The position numbers were made by a program, and so were the translations under genes. A stretch of DNA of 64,000 nucleotides from Streptomyces sp. TLI_171 (GTDB lineage Bacteria; Actinomycetota; Actinomycetes; Streptomycetales; Streptomycetaceae). Where the stretch lies: positions 3,100,001 to 3,164,000 of the forward strand of contig NZ_RAPS01000001.1 in assembly GCF_003610255.1 (NCBI RefSeq), in the 5' to 3' direction. Position 1 is the first letter of the stretch; every line of letters starts with the position of its first letter. Shown here piece by piece: positions 50,060 to 59,343 of the stretch. Under the pieces are notes generated by a model, which saw nothing but the letters and a program-made list of their open reading frames with translations, did not search any database and was not told the DNA's origin.

Positions 50060-50193
50060 GAACTGCGAGATCCACCCTTCGGGTCCGGCTACCGTATGCG
50101 GAACGCTCGTGCGAACCAGGCTTCACCTCGACCCCGGGGGTTCCCCTTGGGTGGAGGGCGTGCCGAAACACGCTACGAGAGAGCCGACGCACC

Positions 50194-50199
50194 ATCGTA
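50194..50199 (-). promoter_or_regulatory. Candidate -10 box of the infA operon
   Basis: TACGAT on the minus strand, with TTCGCT 18 bases upstream as a weak -35, stands just past the mscL stop. The leader would be about 130 bases and contains a short GC-rich inverted repeat near 50140. Confidence 0.4.
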
Positions 50200-50225
50200 A
50201 ACCAAGCACCGCGCCGGAGCGAAAT

Positions 50226-50660
50226 TCAGCGCTTCGCGCCGACCTGGATCGGAATGACCGGCTCCACCACGGCGGTGCAGGCCGCGCAGCGGCGGGCCGC
50301 CTCCGGGATGTCGGTCAGGCACTCCGGGCAGGGGCGCTTCGGCACCGCGGGCTTCTTCGGCAGGTAGCGGGCGGTCGCCTTGGAGACCGGCAGCACCACG
50401 CAGAAGTACAGCACCGCGGCGGTCAGCACGAACGCGATCAGCACGTTCAGGAACTGGCCGTACGGGAAGGTCACGCCCGCGACGTGGAACTGGTAGGCGC
50501 TGAAGTCGCCGGCCGCGCCCACCACGACGCCGAGCACGGGCGTGAGGAACGCGGTGACGAAGCCCGTGACCACGCCGGTGAACGCCGCACCGATGACCAC
50601 ACCGACGGCCATGTCGATCACGTTGCCGCGCATCATGAAGTCGCGGAAGCCCTTGAGCAC
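50226..50660 (-). CDS. mscL: Large-conductance mechanosensitive channel with zinc-ribbon tail
   Basis: MscL opens under membrane tension and releases solutes on osmotic downshift. The 144-residue protein starts MLKGFRDFMMRGNVIDMAVGVVIGAAF, the family N-terminus and first helix, and has a second helix (FLNVLIAFVLTAAVLYFCVVLP). In place of the usual charged bundle, the C-terminus carries CPECLTDIPEAARRCAACT, a four-Cys zinc-ribbon-like module. GTG at 50658-50660 has GGGGAGAGAC upstream. It stands alone between the map terminator and infA, which breaks the usual map-infA adjacency. Confidence 0.9.
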   Translation of the reverse strand: MLKGFRDFMMRGNVIDMAVGVVIGAAFTGVVTGFVTAFLTPVLGVVVGAAGDFSAYQFHVAGVTFPYGQFLNVLIAFVLTAAVLYFCVVLPVSKATARYLPKKPAVPKRPCPECLTDIPEAARRCAACTAVVEPVIPIQVGAKR

Positions 50661-50710
50661 TGTCTCTCCCCTGAGGTTGCTGCGGGTGTCAGCAGACGAA
50701 AATAGGACAA

Positions 50711-50740
50711 GGGGCCCGGAGGTCCAAACCTCCGGGCCCC
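50711..50740 (-). terminator. Terminator after map
   Basis: A perfect 13-bp stem (50711-50723 with 50728-50740, arm GGGGCCCGGAGGT) with a CCAA loop lies 15 bases past the map stop and separates it from mscL. Confidence 0.87.
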
Positions 50741-50755
50741 GTTGAGAGAAGAGAC

Positions 50756-51592
50756 TCAGCCGAGCGGGTCCGGCGCCGCCGTGACGCCCAGCTTCGCGAG
50801 CTCGGCCTTGCCACCGTCGAAGGCGGTCAGCACCAGCGGGCCCTGCTCGGTGACGGCCACCGAGTGCTCCCAGTGCGAGGCCCAGGTGCCGTCGGTGGTG
50901 ACCACCGTCCAGTCGTCCTCCAGCACCGCGGTGTGCGGGGTGCCGAGCGAGACCATCGGCTCGATCGCCAGCACCGTGCCGGGGACCAGCTTCGGCCCCT
51001 TGCCGCGGCCGGCCACGTAGTTCAGCACGTGCGGCTCCATGTGCATGGCGGTGCCGATGCCGTGGCCGCCGTACCCCTCGGTGATGCCCCACTTGCCCTT
51101 CGGCGGCAGCGGCTGGCGGCGGATGAAGCCCTCGATCGCCCGGGAGACGTCGACCAGCCGGTTGCCCTTCTTCATCTGGGCGATGCCGGCCCACATCGAG
51201 CCCTCGGTGACCCGCGACAGCATCAGGTTCTCGTCGGCGGTCGCGCCGACCGCGACGGTGATCGCCGCGTCGCCGTGCCAGCCGTCCAGGATCGCGCCGC
51301 AGTCGATCGAGATCAGGTCGCCGGCCTGCAGCACCTTGTCGCCGGGGATGCCGTGCACGACCTCCTCGTTGACCGAGGCGCAGATCACCCCGGGGAACCA
51401 GAGACCGCCGTGGTCGGCGCGGAAGTTGGAGGTGGCGCCGTGCTTGGCGATGACCCGGTCCGCGATGTCGTTCAGCTCCCCGGTGGTCACCCCCGGGGCG
51501 ACCGCCTCGCGACAGGCCTTCAGCGCCTCGGCGACGACCAGCCCGGCCGCTCGCATCTTGGCGATCTGCTCGGGGGTCTTGATCTCCACCAT
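50756..51592 (-). CDS. map: Methionine aminopeptidase type I
   Basis: Map removes the initiator methionine. The 278-residue protein has the metal ligands in SIDCGAILDGWHGDAAIT (two Asp), GHGIGTAMHMEPHV (His), and IEPMVSLG and EHSVAVTEQGP (two Glu). The N-terminal KTPEQIAKMRAAGLVVAEAL is typical. ATG at 51590-51592 has GGAAGG eleven bases upstream; a GTG at 51610 is possible. A perfect hairpin separates it from adk. Confidence 0.95.
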   Translation of the reverse strand: MVEIKTPEQIAKMRAAGLVVAEALKACREAVAPGVTTGELNDIADRVIAKHGATSNFRADHGGLWFPGVICASVNEEVVHGIPGDKVLQAGDLISIDCGAILDGWHGDAAITVAVGATADENLMLSRVTEGSMWAGIAQMKKGNRLVDVSRAIEGFIRRQPLPPKGKWGITEGYGGHGIGTAMHMEPHVLNYVAGRGKGPKLVPGTVLAIEPMVSLGTPHTAVLEDDWTVVTTDGTWASHWEHSVAVTEQGPLVLTAFDGGKAELAKLGVTAAPDPLG

Positions 51593-51646
51593 CTGGTCAA
51601 CGCCTTCCACGTTCTGATTTCGGACTGCCTTCCACCGTACGACGCA

Positions 51647-51690
51647 CGAGACGGCCGGGCCGCCCGCTTCGGGGCGACCCGGCCGTCTCG
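51647..51690 (-). terminator. Terminator after adk
   Basis: A 13-bp stem (51647-51659 with 51678-51690, arm CGAGACGGCCGGG), extended inside by CGCCC and GGGCG, lies 17 bases past the adk stop. map therefore probably has its own promoter. Confidence 0.82.
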
Positions 51691-51706
51691 CGACGCCTCG
51701 CGGGCG

Positions 51707-52366
51707 TCAGGCGTTCTTGTTCTGCTCCAGGGCGGCGACCGCGCGCTCGGTCACCTCGTCCACCTTGCCGAGGGCGGAGATGGTGACCAGCAGGCCCTGC
51801 TCCTGGTAGTAGCCGATGATCGGCTCGGTCTTGGAGTGGTACTCCTCCAGCCGGACCCGCACGGCCTCCTCGGTGTCGTCCGAGCGCTGGTACAGCTCGC
51901 CGCCGCACTCGTCGCAGACGCCCTCGGTCTTCGGCGGGTTGTACACCACGTGGAACACGTGGGCGCCGTCGTTGCGGCACAGCCGGCGACCGGCGATCCG
52001 CTTGACGACCTCGTCCTCGGGGACCTCAAGGTCCAGCACGCCGTCCAGCGCGATGCCGTTCTCGGCCAGGATGGCGTCCAGCGCCTCCGCCTGGCCCAGG
52101 TTGCGCGGGAAGCCGTCCAGCAGGAAGCCTCCTGCGGCGTCCGGCTGGAGCATGCGGTCCTTGGCCATTCCGATGGTGACCTCGTCGGGCACCAGGCGCC
52201 CGGCGTCCATGTAGCTCTTGGCCTCGACACCCAGCGGGGTGCCCTGGCTGATGTTCGCGCGGAACAGGTCACCGGTGGAGATGTGGGGAATGGACAGGGT
52301 CTTGGCCAGAACGTGCGCCTGAGTACCCTTCCCGGCCCCGGGGGGTCCGACGAGGACGATTCGCAT
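51707..52366 (-). CDS. adk: Adenylate kinase
   Basis: Adk interconverts ATP, AMP and ADP. The 219-residue protein has the P-loop [10 protein letters not shown], the AMP site STGDLFR and the helix [13 protein letters not shown]. The lid is the long type, with a partial zinc-binding set: CRND on one side and CDEC on the other, thus three Cys with Asp in the fourth place. ATG at 52364-52366 overlaps the secY stop (TGATG), so translation is coupled. Confidence 0.96.
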   Translation of the reverse strand: MRIVLVGPPGAGKGTQAHVLAKTLSIPHISTGDLFRANISQGTPLGVEAKSYMDAGRLVPDEVTIGMAKDRMLQPDAAGGFLLDGFPRNLGQAEALDAILAENGIALDGVLDLEVPEDEVVKRIAGRRLCRNDGAHVFHVVYNPPKTEGVCDECGGELYQRSDDTEEAVRVRLEEYHSKTEPIIGYYQEQGLLVTISALGKVDEVTERAVAALEQNKNA

Positions 52367-53673
52367 CAGCGGAGGAACCCTTCGTAATTGCGCTGCTGGA
52401 GTTGGCTCTCGATCTGCTTCACAGTTTCGAGTCCGACGCCGACGACGATGAGCACGGAGGTGCCGCCGAACGGGAAGTTGGTCTGCTGCCCGAAGGCGAC
52501 GAGGGCGACCATCGGGATCAACGCGATCAGGCCCAGGTACAGCGAACCCGGCCACGTGATGCGGGTGAGCACGTAGTTCAGGTACTCGGCCGTCGGTCGG
52601 CCGGCCCGGATGCCCGGGATGAAGCCACCATACTTCTTCATATTGTCCGCAACTTCTTCGGGGTTGAAGGAGATCGCGACGTAGAAGAAGGCGAAGAACA
52701 CGATCAGCACGAAGTACGTGGCCATGTAGACCGGGTGGTCACCCTTGACGAAGTGGTTCTTGATCCAGATCGCCCAGTCCGACTGGGAGTTGGTCAACTG
52801 CACCACCAGCGCCGGGATGTACAGCAGCGAGGAGGCGAAGATGACCGGGATCACACCGGCCTGGTTGACCTTCAGCGGGATGTAGGTCGAGGTCCCGCCG
52901 AAGGAGCGGCGACCGACCATCCGCTTCGCGTACTGCACCGGGATCCGGCGCTGCGCCTGCTCGACGAAGATGACCAGGCAGACCACGATGATGCCGACCG
53001 CGATGACCGCGGCGAACTCGCCCCAGCCGTCCAGCAGCTTGCCGGACTCCTTGATGGCCCACATCGAGCCGGGGAAGCCGGCCGCGATCGAGGTGAAGAT
53101 CAGGATCGACATGCCGTTGCCGATGCCGCGGTCGGTGATCAGCTCACCCAGCCACATGATCACGGTGGTGCCCGCGGTCATGATGATGACCATGGTGGCG
53201 ATCCGGAAGATCGACTGGTCGGGCACGATGTTGTTGCCCTCGGGGCAGCCGGAGAACAGCGCGCCGCTGGACGCGGTCGCGATGATGCCGGTGCCCTGGA
53301 GCACCGCGAGCGCGATGGTCAGGTAGCGGGTGTACTGGGTGATCTTCGTCTGCCCGGCCTGCCCCTCCTTCTTCAGCGCTTCGAGCCGCGGGATGACCAC
53401 GGTGAGCAGCTGCAGGATGATGCTGGCGGTGATGTACGGCATGATGCCGAGTGCGAAGATCGTCAGCTGCAGCAGTGCGCCGCCGCTGAACAGGTTGACC
53501 AACCCGAACAGGCCTGACTTCTGGCCGCTGATGCACGCGTGCACGGCCTCGAAGTTGACCCCGGGTACCGGGATGTGGGCGCCCAGCCGGAACAGCACCA
53601 TGATGCCCAGCGTGAACAGCAGCTTCTTGCGCAGGTCGGGCGTCTGGAACGCCCGCGCGAACGCACTGAGCAC
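52366..53673 (-). CDS. secY: Preprotein translocase subunit SecY
   Basis: SecY is the channel of the general secretion system. The 435-residue protein has ten membrane helices, the plug region after helix 1 ([27 protein letters not shown]), and the conserved [11 protein letters not shown] and the cytosolic loop [12 protein letters not shown]. It ends with the basic NYEGFLR tail. It is separated from rplO by a 260-base gap with a terminator and a promoter, so secY-adk seems to be its own unit within the spc cluster. Confidence 0.97.
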   Translation of the reverse strand: MLSAFARAFQTPDLRKKLLFTLGIMVLFRLGAHIPVPGVNFEAVHACISGQKSGLFGLVNLFSGGALLQLTIFALGIMPYITASIILQLLTVVIPRLEALKKEGQAGQTKITQYTRYLTIALAVLQGTGIIATASSGALFSGCPEGNNIVPDQSIFRIATMVIIMTAGTTVIMWLGELITDRGIGNGMSILIFTSIAAGFPGSMWAIKESGKLLDGWGEFAAVIAVGIIVVCLVIFVEQAQRRIPVQYAKRMVGRRSFGGTSTYIPLKVNQAGVIPVIFASSLLYIPALVVQLTNSQSDWAIWIKNHFVKGDHPVYMATYFVLIVFFAFFYVAISFNPEEVADNMKKYGGFIPGIRAGRPTAEYLNYVLTRITWPGSLYLGLIALIPMVALVAFGQQTNFPFGGTSVLIVVGVGLETVKQIESQLQQRNYEGFLR

Positions 53674-53745
53674 GGTGCCTCCTGCGCCTCCCGCGCGTCG
53701 TCGGCGGAAGGGTCGGTCCTGATGTGGGGAAAGGGAACTTCACGG

Positions 53746-53751
53746 ACTCTA
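53746..53751 (-). promoter_or_regulatory. Candidate -10 box for secY
   Basis: TAGAGT (TANNNT pattern) on the minus strand lies between the rplO terminator and secY, giving a leader near 65 bases. No good -35 box is visible 17-18 bases upstream. Confidence 0.45.
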
Positions 53752-53861
53752 ACAGTGCCCGGGCGCTCCACAGAAGCGCGTACGGCCGCTCCCCCACTCA
53801 TGGGGTACGGCTTGCCCGGGTTTGACACACAAATCGAGCACGTGCAAGGGGCCGCAACGAG

Positions 53862-53906
53862 ACCGGGCCCCGCGCTCTCTTTCGCAAGAGGAGCGCGGGG
53901 CCCGGT
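53862..53906 (-). terminator. Terminator after rplO
   Basis: A perfect 16-bp stem (53862-53877 with 53891-53906, arm ACCGGGCCCCGCGCTC) with three further inner pairs lies 28 bases past the rplO stop. It closes the long S10-spc transcript ahead of secY. Confidence 0.85.
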
Positions 53907-53933
53907 TTCTGTCCGTGCGTCAGATCAGCGACG

Positions 53934-54386
53934 TCACAGCAGCTCGGTCACCGAGCCGCCGGCGGCGGTGATCTTCTCGGCCGCGGAGCCGGAGACGGCG
54001 TCGACCGTCACCTGCAGCGCCACCGCGATGTCGCCCTGGCCGAGGACCTTGACGAGCTCGTTCTTGCGAACGGCGCCCTTCGCGATCAGGTCGGCCACGG
54101 TGACCTCGCCACCGTTCGGGTAGAGCTCGGCCAGCTTCTCCAGGTTCACGACCTGGAACTGCTTGTGGGCCGGGTTCTTGAAGCCCTTCAGCTTCGGCAG
54201 GCGCATGTGGAGGGGCATCTGGCCACCCTCGAAGCGCTGCGGAACCTGGTAGCGGGCCTTGGTGCCCTTGGTACCACGACCTGCAGTCTTACCCTTGGAG
54301 CCCTCACCGCGGCCAACGCGGATCTTGTCCTTCTTGGCACCCGGGGCGGGCTTCAGGTTGTGGAGCTTGATCGGCGAGTCCGACAT
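53934..54386 (-). CDS. rplO: 50S ribosomal protein L15
   Basis: L15 is a late-assembly large-subunit protein. The 150 residues include the N-terminal [31 protein letters not shown], the [21 protein letters not shown] core and a C-terminal alpha/beta domain. It starts two bases after the rpmD stop and is the last ribosomal gene before secY. Confidence 0.97.
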   Translation of the reverse strand: MSDSPIKLHNLKPAPGAKKDKIRVGRGEGSKGKTAGRGTKGTKARYQVPQRFEGGQMPLHMRLPKLKGFKNPAHKQFQVVNLEKLAELYPNGGEVTVADLIAKGAVRKNELVKVLGQGDIAVALQVTVDAVSGSAAEKITAAGGSVTELL

Positions 54387-54388
54387 GA

Positions 54389-54571
54389 TCAGTCCACCTC
54401 CTCGACCGTGACGAGGTGGCGAACGGTGTGGACCATGCCGCGGATCTCCGGGCGGTCCTCCTTCACCACGGTGTCGTTCAGCCGCTTGAGGCCGAGCGAA
54501 CGCAGGGTGTCACGGTGGTTCTGCTTGCTACCGATGTACGACTTGGTCTGAGTGACCTTCAGGCGAGCCAT
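54389..54571 (-). CDS. rpmD: 50S ribosomal protein L30
   Basis: The 60-residue protein reads [17 protein letters not shown], then [17 protein letters not shown] and [11 protein letters not shown], the complete small L30 fold. Its ATG overlaps the rpsE stop (TGATG), and its stop lies two bases before the rplO start. Translational coupling across all three genes is expected. Confidence 0.97.
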   Translation of the reverse strand: MARLKVTQTKSYIGSKQNHRDTLRSLGLKRLNDTVVKEDRPEIRGMVHTVRHLVTVEEVD

Positions 54572-55191
54572 CAGGCGCTCACCCCAGCCGCACGGGCCCG
54601 GAGCAGCGCGGCCGGGGCCACGTCCTCCAGGGGCAGGCCACGACGGGCGGCGATCTCCTCGGGGCGCACGAGGCCCTTCAGAGCGGCCACGGTGGCGTGC
54701 ACGATGTTGATCGCGTTGTCCGAGCCGAGCGACTTCGACAGGATGTCGTGGACGCCGGCGCACTCCAGGACGGCACGCACCGGGCCACCGGCGATAACAC
54801 CGGTACCGGGGGACGCCGGCTTCAGCAGCACGACGCCGGCGGCCTTCTCACCCTGGATGGGGTGCGGGATGGTGCCCTGGATACGGGGGACCTTGAAGAA
54901 GTTCTTCTTGGCCTCCTCAACGCCCTTGGCGATGGCGGCCGGAACCTCCTTCGCCTTGCCGTAACCGACACCGACGGTGCCGTCACCGTCGCCCACCACG
55001 ACCAGCGCGGTGAAGCTGAAACGACGACCACCCTTGACAACCTTGGCAACACGGTTGATCGCGACGACGCGCTCGACGTAAGCAGTCTTCTCGGCGACCG
55101 GGGCGCCGCCCCGCTCGTCACGCTTACGGTCGCGCCGCTCGCCACCCGTGCCGCGACCGGCGCCGCCTTCGCGGCGCTGGGGTCCAGCCAT
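54571..55191 (-). CDS. rpsE: 30S ribosomal protein S5 with Arg/Gly-rich N-terminus
   Basis: S5 shapes the decoding centre and mRNA entry. The 206-residue protein has an extra N-terminal 30 residues rich in Arg, Gly and Glu, then the double-stranded RNA-binding domain ([23 protein letters not shown]) and the C-terminal domain ([25 protein letters not shown]). Streptomycete S5 proteins usually carry such an extension. It follows rplR by 48 bases. Confidence 0.97.
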   Translation of the reverse strand: MAGPQRREGGAGRGTGGERRDRKRDERGGAPVAEKTAYVERVVAINRVAKVVKGGRRFSFTALVVVGDGDGTVGVGYGKAKEVPAAIAKGVEEAKKNFFKVPRIQGTIPHPIQGEKAAGVVLLKPASPGTGVIAGGPVRAVLECAGVHDILSKSLGSDNAINIVHATVAALKGLVRPEEIAARRGLPLEDVAPAALLRARAAGVSA

Positions 55192-55239
55192 TGGAATTAC
55201 CTCTCTCGTTTACGTCCGTCGACAGAGTCGACGAGCGGC

Positions 55240-55623
55240 TTAGAAGTCGAGCCCGGCCTCGCGGGCCGCGTCCGCCAGGGCGGCGATGCGGCCGGCGTAC
55301 CGGTTGCCCGCGCGGTCGAAGACGACCGACTCGACGCCGGCAGCCTTGGCGCGCTCGGCGACCAGGCTTCCGACCTTCTTGGCCAGCTCGGTCTTGTCGC
55401 CCTCGGTGCCCTTGATGGACACGTCGAGGGTGGACGCCGACGCCAGGGTGTGACCCTTGGCGTCGTCGATGACCTGGGCGACCATGTGGCGGTTCGAACG
55501 CGTCACGACGAGGCGCGGACGCACCTCGGTGCCGACGACGCGCTTGCGAACGCGAATGGCGCGGCGCTTGCGGGCGGCGTTCTTGTAGGCGTTGCCCTTG
55601 CCGATCTTGACAGAGACGCTCAT
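55240..55623 (-). CDS. rplR: 50S ribosomal protein L18
   Basis: L18 binds 5S rRNA with L5. The 127-residue protein contains [37 protein letters not shown] and the C-terminal [28 protein letters not shown], both diagnostic. It follows rplF by three bases. Confidence 0.97.
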   Translation of the reverse strand: MSVSVKIGKGNAYKNAARKRRAIRVRKRVVGTEVRPRLVVTRSNRHMVAQVIDDAKGHTLASASTLDVSIKGTEGDKTELAKKVGSLVAERAKAAGVESVVFDRAGNRYAGRIAALADAAREAGLDF

Positions 55624-55626
55624 CGC

Positions 55627-56166
55627 TTACTTACCACTCTTTCCGACCTTGCGGCGGATGACCTCGCCCGCGTACTTGACGCCCTTGGCCTTGTACGGGT
55701 CGGGCTTGCGCAGCTTGCGGATCTTCGCGGCGACCTCGCCGACCTTCTGCTTGTCGGTGCCGTCCACGTGGAACTTGGTGGGCGTCTCGACGACGAAGGA
55801 GATGCCCTCCGGCGCGGTGACCAGGATCGGGTGGCTGTAGCCCAGCGCGAACTCCATGTCGGAGCCCTTCGCCGTGACTCGGTAACCGACACCGCTGATC
55901 TCCAGCGACTTGCGGTAGCCCGCGGTCACGCCGGTGATCATGTTCGCCACCAGCGTGCGCGAAAGGCCGTGCAGGGCCTTCGACTGACGCTCGTCGTTCG
56001 GGCGGGTGACGACCAGAGTGCCGTCCTCGCCCTTGCCGATTTCGATCGGCGCGGCGACGACGTGGGTGAGGGTGCCCTTGGGGCCCTTCACCGAGACCGT
56101 CTGGCCGTCGATGGTGACGTCCACACCAGCGGGAACCTGGATGGGCAGCCGTCCAATGCGCGACAT
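55627..56166 (-). CDS. rplF: 50S ribosomal protein L6
   Basis: L6 lies at the base of the L7/L12 stalk. The 179-residue protein begins [21 protein letters not shown], has the two-domain repeat and ends with the signature region [24 protein letters not shown]. It is 22 bases downstream of rpsH. Confidence 0.97.
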   Translation of the reverse strand: MSRIGRLPIQVPAGVDVTIDGQTVSVKGPKGTLTHVVAAPIEIGKGEDGTLVVTRPNDERQSKALHGLSRTLVANMITGVTAGYRKSLEISGVGYRVTAKGSDMEFALGYSHPILVTAPEGISFVVETPTKFHVDGTDKQKVGEVAAKIRKLRKPDPYKAKGVKYAGEVIRRKVGKSGK

Positions 56167-56188
56167 TGCTGTACCTCCGTTTCCCGAA

Positions 56189-56596
56189 TTACCAGACGTA
56201 GGCGAGAACTTCTCCGCCTACGCCCTTCTTGGCGGCCTGCTTGTCGGTCAGGAGGCCGGAGGACGTGGAGATGATCGCCACGCCCAGGCCGCCGAGAACC
56301 TTCGGCAGGTTGGTGGACTTTGCGTAAACACGCAGACCCGGCTTGCTGATGCGCTTGATGCCGGCGATGGAGCGCTCACGGTTCGGACCGAACTTGAGCT
56401 CGATGGTCAGCTTCTTGCCGACCTCGTTCTCGGTGGGGTCCTCAACCTTGTAGGAGGAGATGTACCCCTCCTGCTGCAGGATCTCGGCGACGTGCGCCTT
56501 GATCTTGCTCGACGGCATCACGACGGAGTCGTGGTACGCCGAGTTGGCGTTACGCAGACGAGTGAGCATGTCTGCGATCGGGTCGGTCATGGTCAT
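56189..56596 (-). CDS. rpsH: 30S ribosomal protein S8
   Basis: S8 binds the central domain of 16S rRNA and, in E. coli, represses the spc operon at its own mRNA. The 135-residue protein has [23 protein letters not shown] at the start and [26 protein letters not shown] at the end, the RNA-binding signature. I use ATG at 56594-56596; a second ATG two codons later is possible. A 267-base structured leader separates it from rpsZ. Confidence 0.97.
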   Translation of the reverse strand: MTMTDPIADMLTRLRNANSAYHDSVVMPSSKIKAHVAEILQQEGYISSYKVEDPTENEVGKKLTIELKFGPNRERSIAGIKRISKPGLRVYAKSTNLPKVLGGLGVAIISTSSGLLTDKQAAKKGVGGEVLAYVW

Positions 56597-56635
56597 GGTG
56601 GCCTCAGGCCTCTCTCGCCGTGGTTTCTCCGCACC

Positions 56636-56828
56636 AGGTCCCCCTCCGCGCACTCGCGAAAGAGTGCGAAAGGGGCACAAGCGCAGGGGACCTACGACGT
56701 AGTAAGACTGGGTTGTGCGAGCCCTCAACAGAGAGCCGCAGACTCCCCGGGAAGGGGCGCTGCGGCAGGGGCCCGACCCCACAACCTTACGGGATCCTGT
56801 CCGGGATCCCAAAAGCCGGGGGTCGGGC
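56636..56828 (-). promoter_or_regulatory. Structured region in the rpsZ-rpsH gap
   Basis: Two nested inverted repeats stand here. The first pairs 56636-56643 (AGGTCCCC) with 56686-56693 and encloses CGCACTC (56649-56655) with GAGTGCG (56662-56668). The second pairs 56771-56780 (GCCCGACCCC) with 56819-56828 and encloses GGGATCC (56791-56797) with 56804-56810. This is the only gap over 200 bases inside the S10-spc run. It may be an attenuator, processing site or S8 binding site; no reading frame looks coding. Confidence 0.5.
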
Positions 56829-56863
56829 ACACTGCTTCGCAGGTCAGAGCCGTTGGTAAGGGA

Positions 56864-57049
56864 TTACCAGGAGCTCTTGGTCACGCCCGGCAGCTCGCCG
56901 CGGTGCGCCATCTCACGGAGGCACACACGGCACAGGCCGAACTTGCGGTACACCGAGTGCGGACGGCCGCAGCGCTGGCACCGGGTGTACGCCCGGACGC
57001 CGAACTTCGGCTTGCGCTCGGACTTAGCGATCAGGGCCTTCTTCGCCAT
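56864..57049 (-). CDS. rpsZ: 30S ribosomal protein S14, zinc-binding type Z
   Basis: The 61-residue protein starts [24 protein letters not shown] and contains [33 protein letters not shown]. Four zinc ligands form two CxxC pairs (Cys24/27 and Cys40/43), so this is the short zinc-dependent form; a zinc-free paralogue is usually encoded elsewhere. It follows rplE by three bases. Confidence 0.97.
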   Translation of the reverse strand: MAKKALIAKSERKPKFGVRAYTRCQRCGRPHSVYRKFGLCRVCLREMAHRGELPGVTKSSW

Positions 57050-57052
57050 GGC

Positions 57053-57622
57053 TCACGCCTCCTTGAACGGGAAGCCCAGAGCGCGCAGCAGCGCCCGGCC
57101 CTCATCGTCGGTCTGAGCGGTGGTCACGACGGTGATGTCCATACCGCGCTGACGGTCGACCTTGTCCTGGTCGATCTCGTGGAACATGACCTGCTCGGTC
57201 AGACCGAAGGTGTAGTTTCCACGGCCGTCGAACTGCTTGGGCGAGAGGCCGCGGAAGTCACGGATACGCGGCAGAGCCAGCGACACCAGACGGTCCACGA
57301 ACTCCCACATGCGGTCACCACGGAGGGTGACGTGGGCGCCGATCGGCTGACCCTCGCGCAGCTTGAACTGCGCGATGGACTTGCGGGCCTTGGTGACGGC
57401 CGGCTTCTGACCGGTGATCGCGGTCAGGTCCTTGATGGCACCCTCGATCAGCTTGCTGTCACGGGCGGCTTCGCCGACACCCATGTTGACCACGACCTTG
57501 ACCAGGCCGGGGATCAGCATGACGTTCTCGTAGGAGAACTGCTCGTGCAGCTGACCCTTCACCTCGGAGAGGTACTTCTCCTTGAGGCGGGGGGTCACCT
57601 TCTCAACAGTCGTCTCAGACAT
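57053..57622 (-). CDS. rplE: 50S ribosomal protein L5
   Basis: L5 binds 5S rRNA and contacts the P-site tRNA. The 189-residue protein has [69 protein letters not shown] and the ending [26 protein letters not shown]. Its ATG overlaps the rplX stop by one base. Confidence 0.97.
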   Translation of the reverse strand: MSETTVEKVTPRLKEKYLSEVKGQLHEQFSYENVMLIPGLVKVVVNMGVGEAARDSKLIEGAIKDLTAITGQKPAVTKARKSIAQFKLREGQPIGAHVTLRGDRMWEFVDRLVSLALPRIRDFRGLSPKQFDGRGNYTFGLTEQVMFHEIDQDKVDRQRGMDITVVTTAQTDDEGRALLRALGFPFKEA

Positions 57623-57945
57623 CAGATGTCCTCACCGGTCCGCTTGGCAACGCGGATCTTGTTGCCCTGGTCGTCAAAGCGGTAGCCGACGCGGGTGACG
57701 ACCTTCTTGCCGTCCTTCTCCACGACCAGCTGGACGTTGGAGACGTGCACCGGGGCCTCGACGGTCACGATGCCACCCTGCGTGCCGGGGCCCGGCTTGG
57801 TGTGCTTCTTGACCCGGTTGACACCCTCGACGAGGACCTTGTTGTCAGCGGGCATGGCCTGAATGACCTTGCCCTGCTTGCCCTTGTCCTTGCCGGTGAT
57901 GACCTGGACCAGGTCACCCTTCTTGATCTTCATGCTGTTCGCCAT
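57622..57945 (-). CDS. rplX: 50S ribosomal protein L24
   Basis: L24 starts assembly of the large subunit. The 107-residue protein has the KOW motif in [24 protein letters not shown] and the [12 protein letters not shown] segment. It overlaps rplE by one base and follows rplN by three bases. Confidence 0.97.
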   Translation of the reverse strand: MANSMKIKKGDLVQVITGKDKGKQGKVIQAMPADNKVLVEGVNRVKKHTKPGPGTQGGIVTVEAPVHVSNVQLVVEKDGKKVVTRVGYRFDDQGNKIRVAKRTGEDI

Positions 57946-57948
57946 GGG

Positions 57949-58320
57949 TCAGAGCACCTCCGGCGCCAGCGAGATGATCTTCATGAACTTCTTGTCGCGC
58001 AGCTCGCGGCCCACCGGGCCGAAGATGCGGGTACCGCGGGGGTCGCCATCGGTGTTCTTGAGAACGACAGCGGCGTTCTCGTCGAAACGGATGTACGAGC
58101 CGTCCGGACGGCGGCGCTCCTTGACGGTGCGAACGACGACGCACTTGACGACGTCGCCCTTCTTCACCGAGCCGCCGGGGATCGCGTCCTTGACGGTGGC
58201 GACGATGACGTCGCCGATACCGGCGTAGCGGCGACCGGAGCCACCGAGAACGCGGATGCAGAGAATCTCCTTGGCACCCGTGTTGTCGGCGACGCGCAGT
58301 CGCGACTCCTGCTGGATCAC
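57949..58320 (-). CDS. rplN: 50S ribosomal protein L14
   Basis: L14 lies at the subunit interface and is a ribosome-silencing factor target. The 123-residue protein begins [37 protein letters not shown] and ends [24 protein letters not shown]. The start is GTG at 58318-58320. A 102-base gap to rpsQ upstream is without a gene. Confidence 0.97.
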   Translation of the reverse strand: MIQQESRLRVADNTGAKEILCIRVLGGSGRRYAGIGDVIVATVKDAIPGGSVKKGDVVKCVVVRTVKERRRPDGSYIRFDENAAVVLKNTDGDPRGTRIFGPVGRELRDKKFMKIISLAPEVL

Positions 58321-58422
58321 AGCTTTCTCCTGATCGTCAACAAGTGTTGACGGGCCGGCCGCTGCTCACACCCGCGCCCCTGGGGGCCTGGTGCACATAC
58401 GGCCGTACCGCGAACAACCTTG

Positions 58423-58695
58423 TTACTTGGCCTTCTCGAGGATCTCGACGACGCGCCAGCGCTTCGTCGCGGACAGCGGCCGGGTCTCCATCAGGAGGAC
58501 ACGGTCGCCGACACCGCACGCGTTCTGCTCGTCGTGCGCCTTCAGCTTGTTGGTACGGCGGATGACCTTGCCGTACAGCGCGTGCTTGACGCGGTCCTCG
58601 ACGGCGACGACGACGGTCTTGTCCATCTTGTCGCTGACGACCAGACCCTCGCGGGTCTTGCGGAAACCGCGCGTCTCGTTGGTGTTCTCAGTCAT
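58423..58695 (-). CDS. rpsQ: 30S ribosomal protein S17
   Basis: S17 is an early 16S rRNA binder with an OB fold. The 90-residue protein contains [45 protein letters not shown] and [19 protein letters not shown]. Its start overlaps the rpmC stop by one base. Confidence 0.97.
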   Translation of the reverse strand: MTENTNETRGFRKTREGLVVSDKMDKTVVVAVEDRVKHALYGKVIRRTNKLKAHDEQNACGVGDRVLLMETRPLSATKRWRVVEILEKAK

Positions 58696-58919
58696 CAGGC
58701 GTTCTCCACCGTCTCGATGCCCAGCTCGCGCTCGCGCATCAGGGTGTAGATCCGCGCGATGTCCTTACGGACCAGCCGGAGCCGTCCGTGGTTGTCGAGC
58801 TGCCCGGTCGCCGCCTGGAAGCGGAGGTTGAACAGCTCCTCCTTGGCCTCACGGAGCTTGGCAACGAGAGCCTCGTTGTCCAGTTCGCGAAGCTCAGCAG
58901 CCTTGGTAGCGGCCGACAT
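58695..58919 (-). CDS. rpmC: 50S ribosomal protein L29
   Basis: L29 sits at the tunnel exit near the docking site of trigger factor and SRP. The 74-residue protein is a helical hairpin: [28 protein letters not shown], then [19 protein letters not shown]. One-base overlaps join it to rplP before and rpsQ after. Confidence 0.97.
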   Translation of the reverse strand: MSAATKAAELRELDNEALVAKLREAKEELFNLRFQAATGQLDNHGRLRLVRKDIARIYTLMRERELGIETVENA

Positions 58920-59338
58920 CAGCTCTCACCGTCCTCGCGCCGAACGATCCGGCACTTCATCGGAAGCTTGTGCGCGGCACGGGTGAGCGCCTCGCGAGCA
59001 ATCTTCTCGTTCGGGTACGACAGTTCGAACATGACCCGACCCGGGTGCACGTTCGCGATCCACCACTCCGGCGAACCCTTACCGGAACCCATGCGGGTCT
59101 CGGCCGGCTTCTTGGTGAGCGGGCGGTCCGGGTAGATGTTGATCCAGACCTTGCCGCCACGACGGATGTGACGGGTGATCGCGATACGAGCGGACTCGAT
59201 CTGACGGTTCGTCACGTAGGCCGGGGTCACGGCCTGGATGCCGAACTGGCCGAACGCCAGCTCGGTGCCACCCTTGGCCGCGCCGCGGCGCTTCGGGTGG
59301 TGCTGCTTGCGGTGCTTGACCCGACGGGGGATCAGCAT
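58919..59338 (-). CDS. rplP: 50S ribosomal protein L16
   Basis: L16 supports tRNA accommodation in the A site. The 139-residue protein starts [33 protein letters not shown] and carries [47 protein letters not shown], both family signatures. It begins five bases after rpsC. Confidence 0.97.
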   Translation of the reverse strand: MLIPRRVKHRKQHHPKRRGAAKGGTELAFGQFGIQAVTPAYVTNRQIESARIAITRHIRRGGKVWINIYPDRPLTKKPAETRMGSGKGSPEWWIANVHPGRVMFELSYPNEKIAREALTRAAHKLPMKCRIVRREDGES

Positions 59339-59343
59339 GAGGG

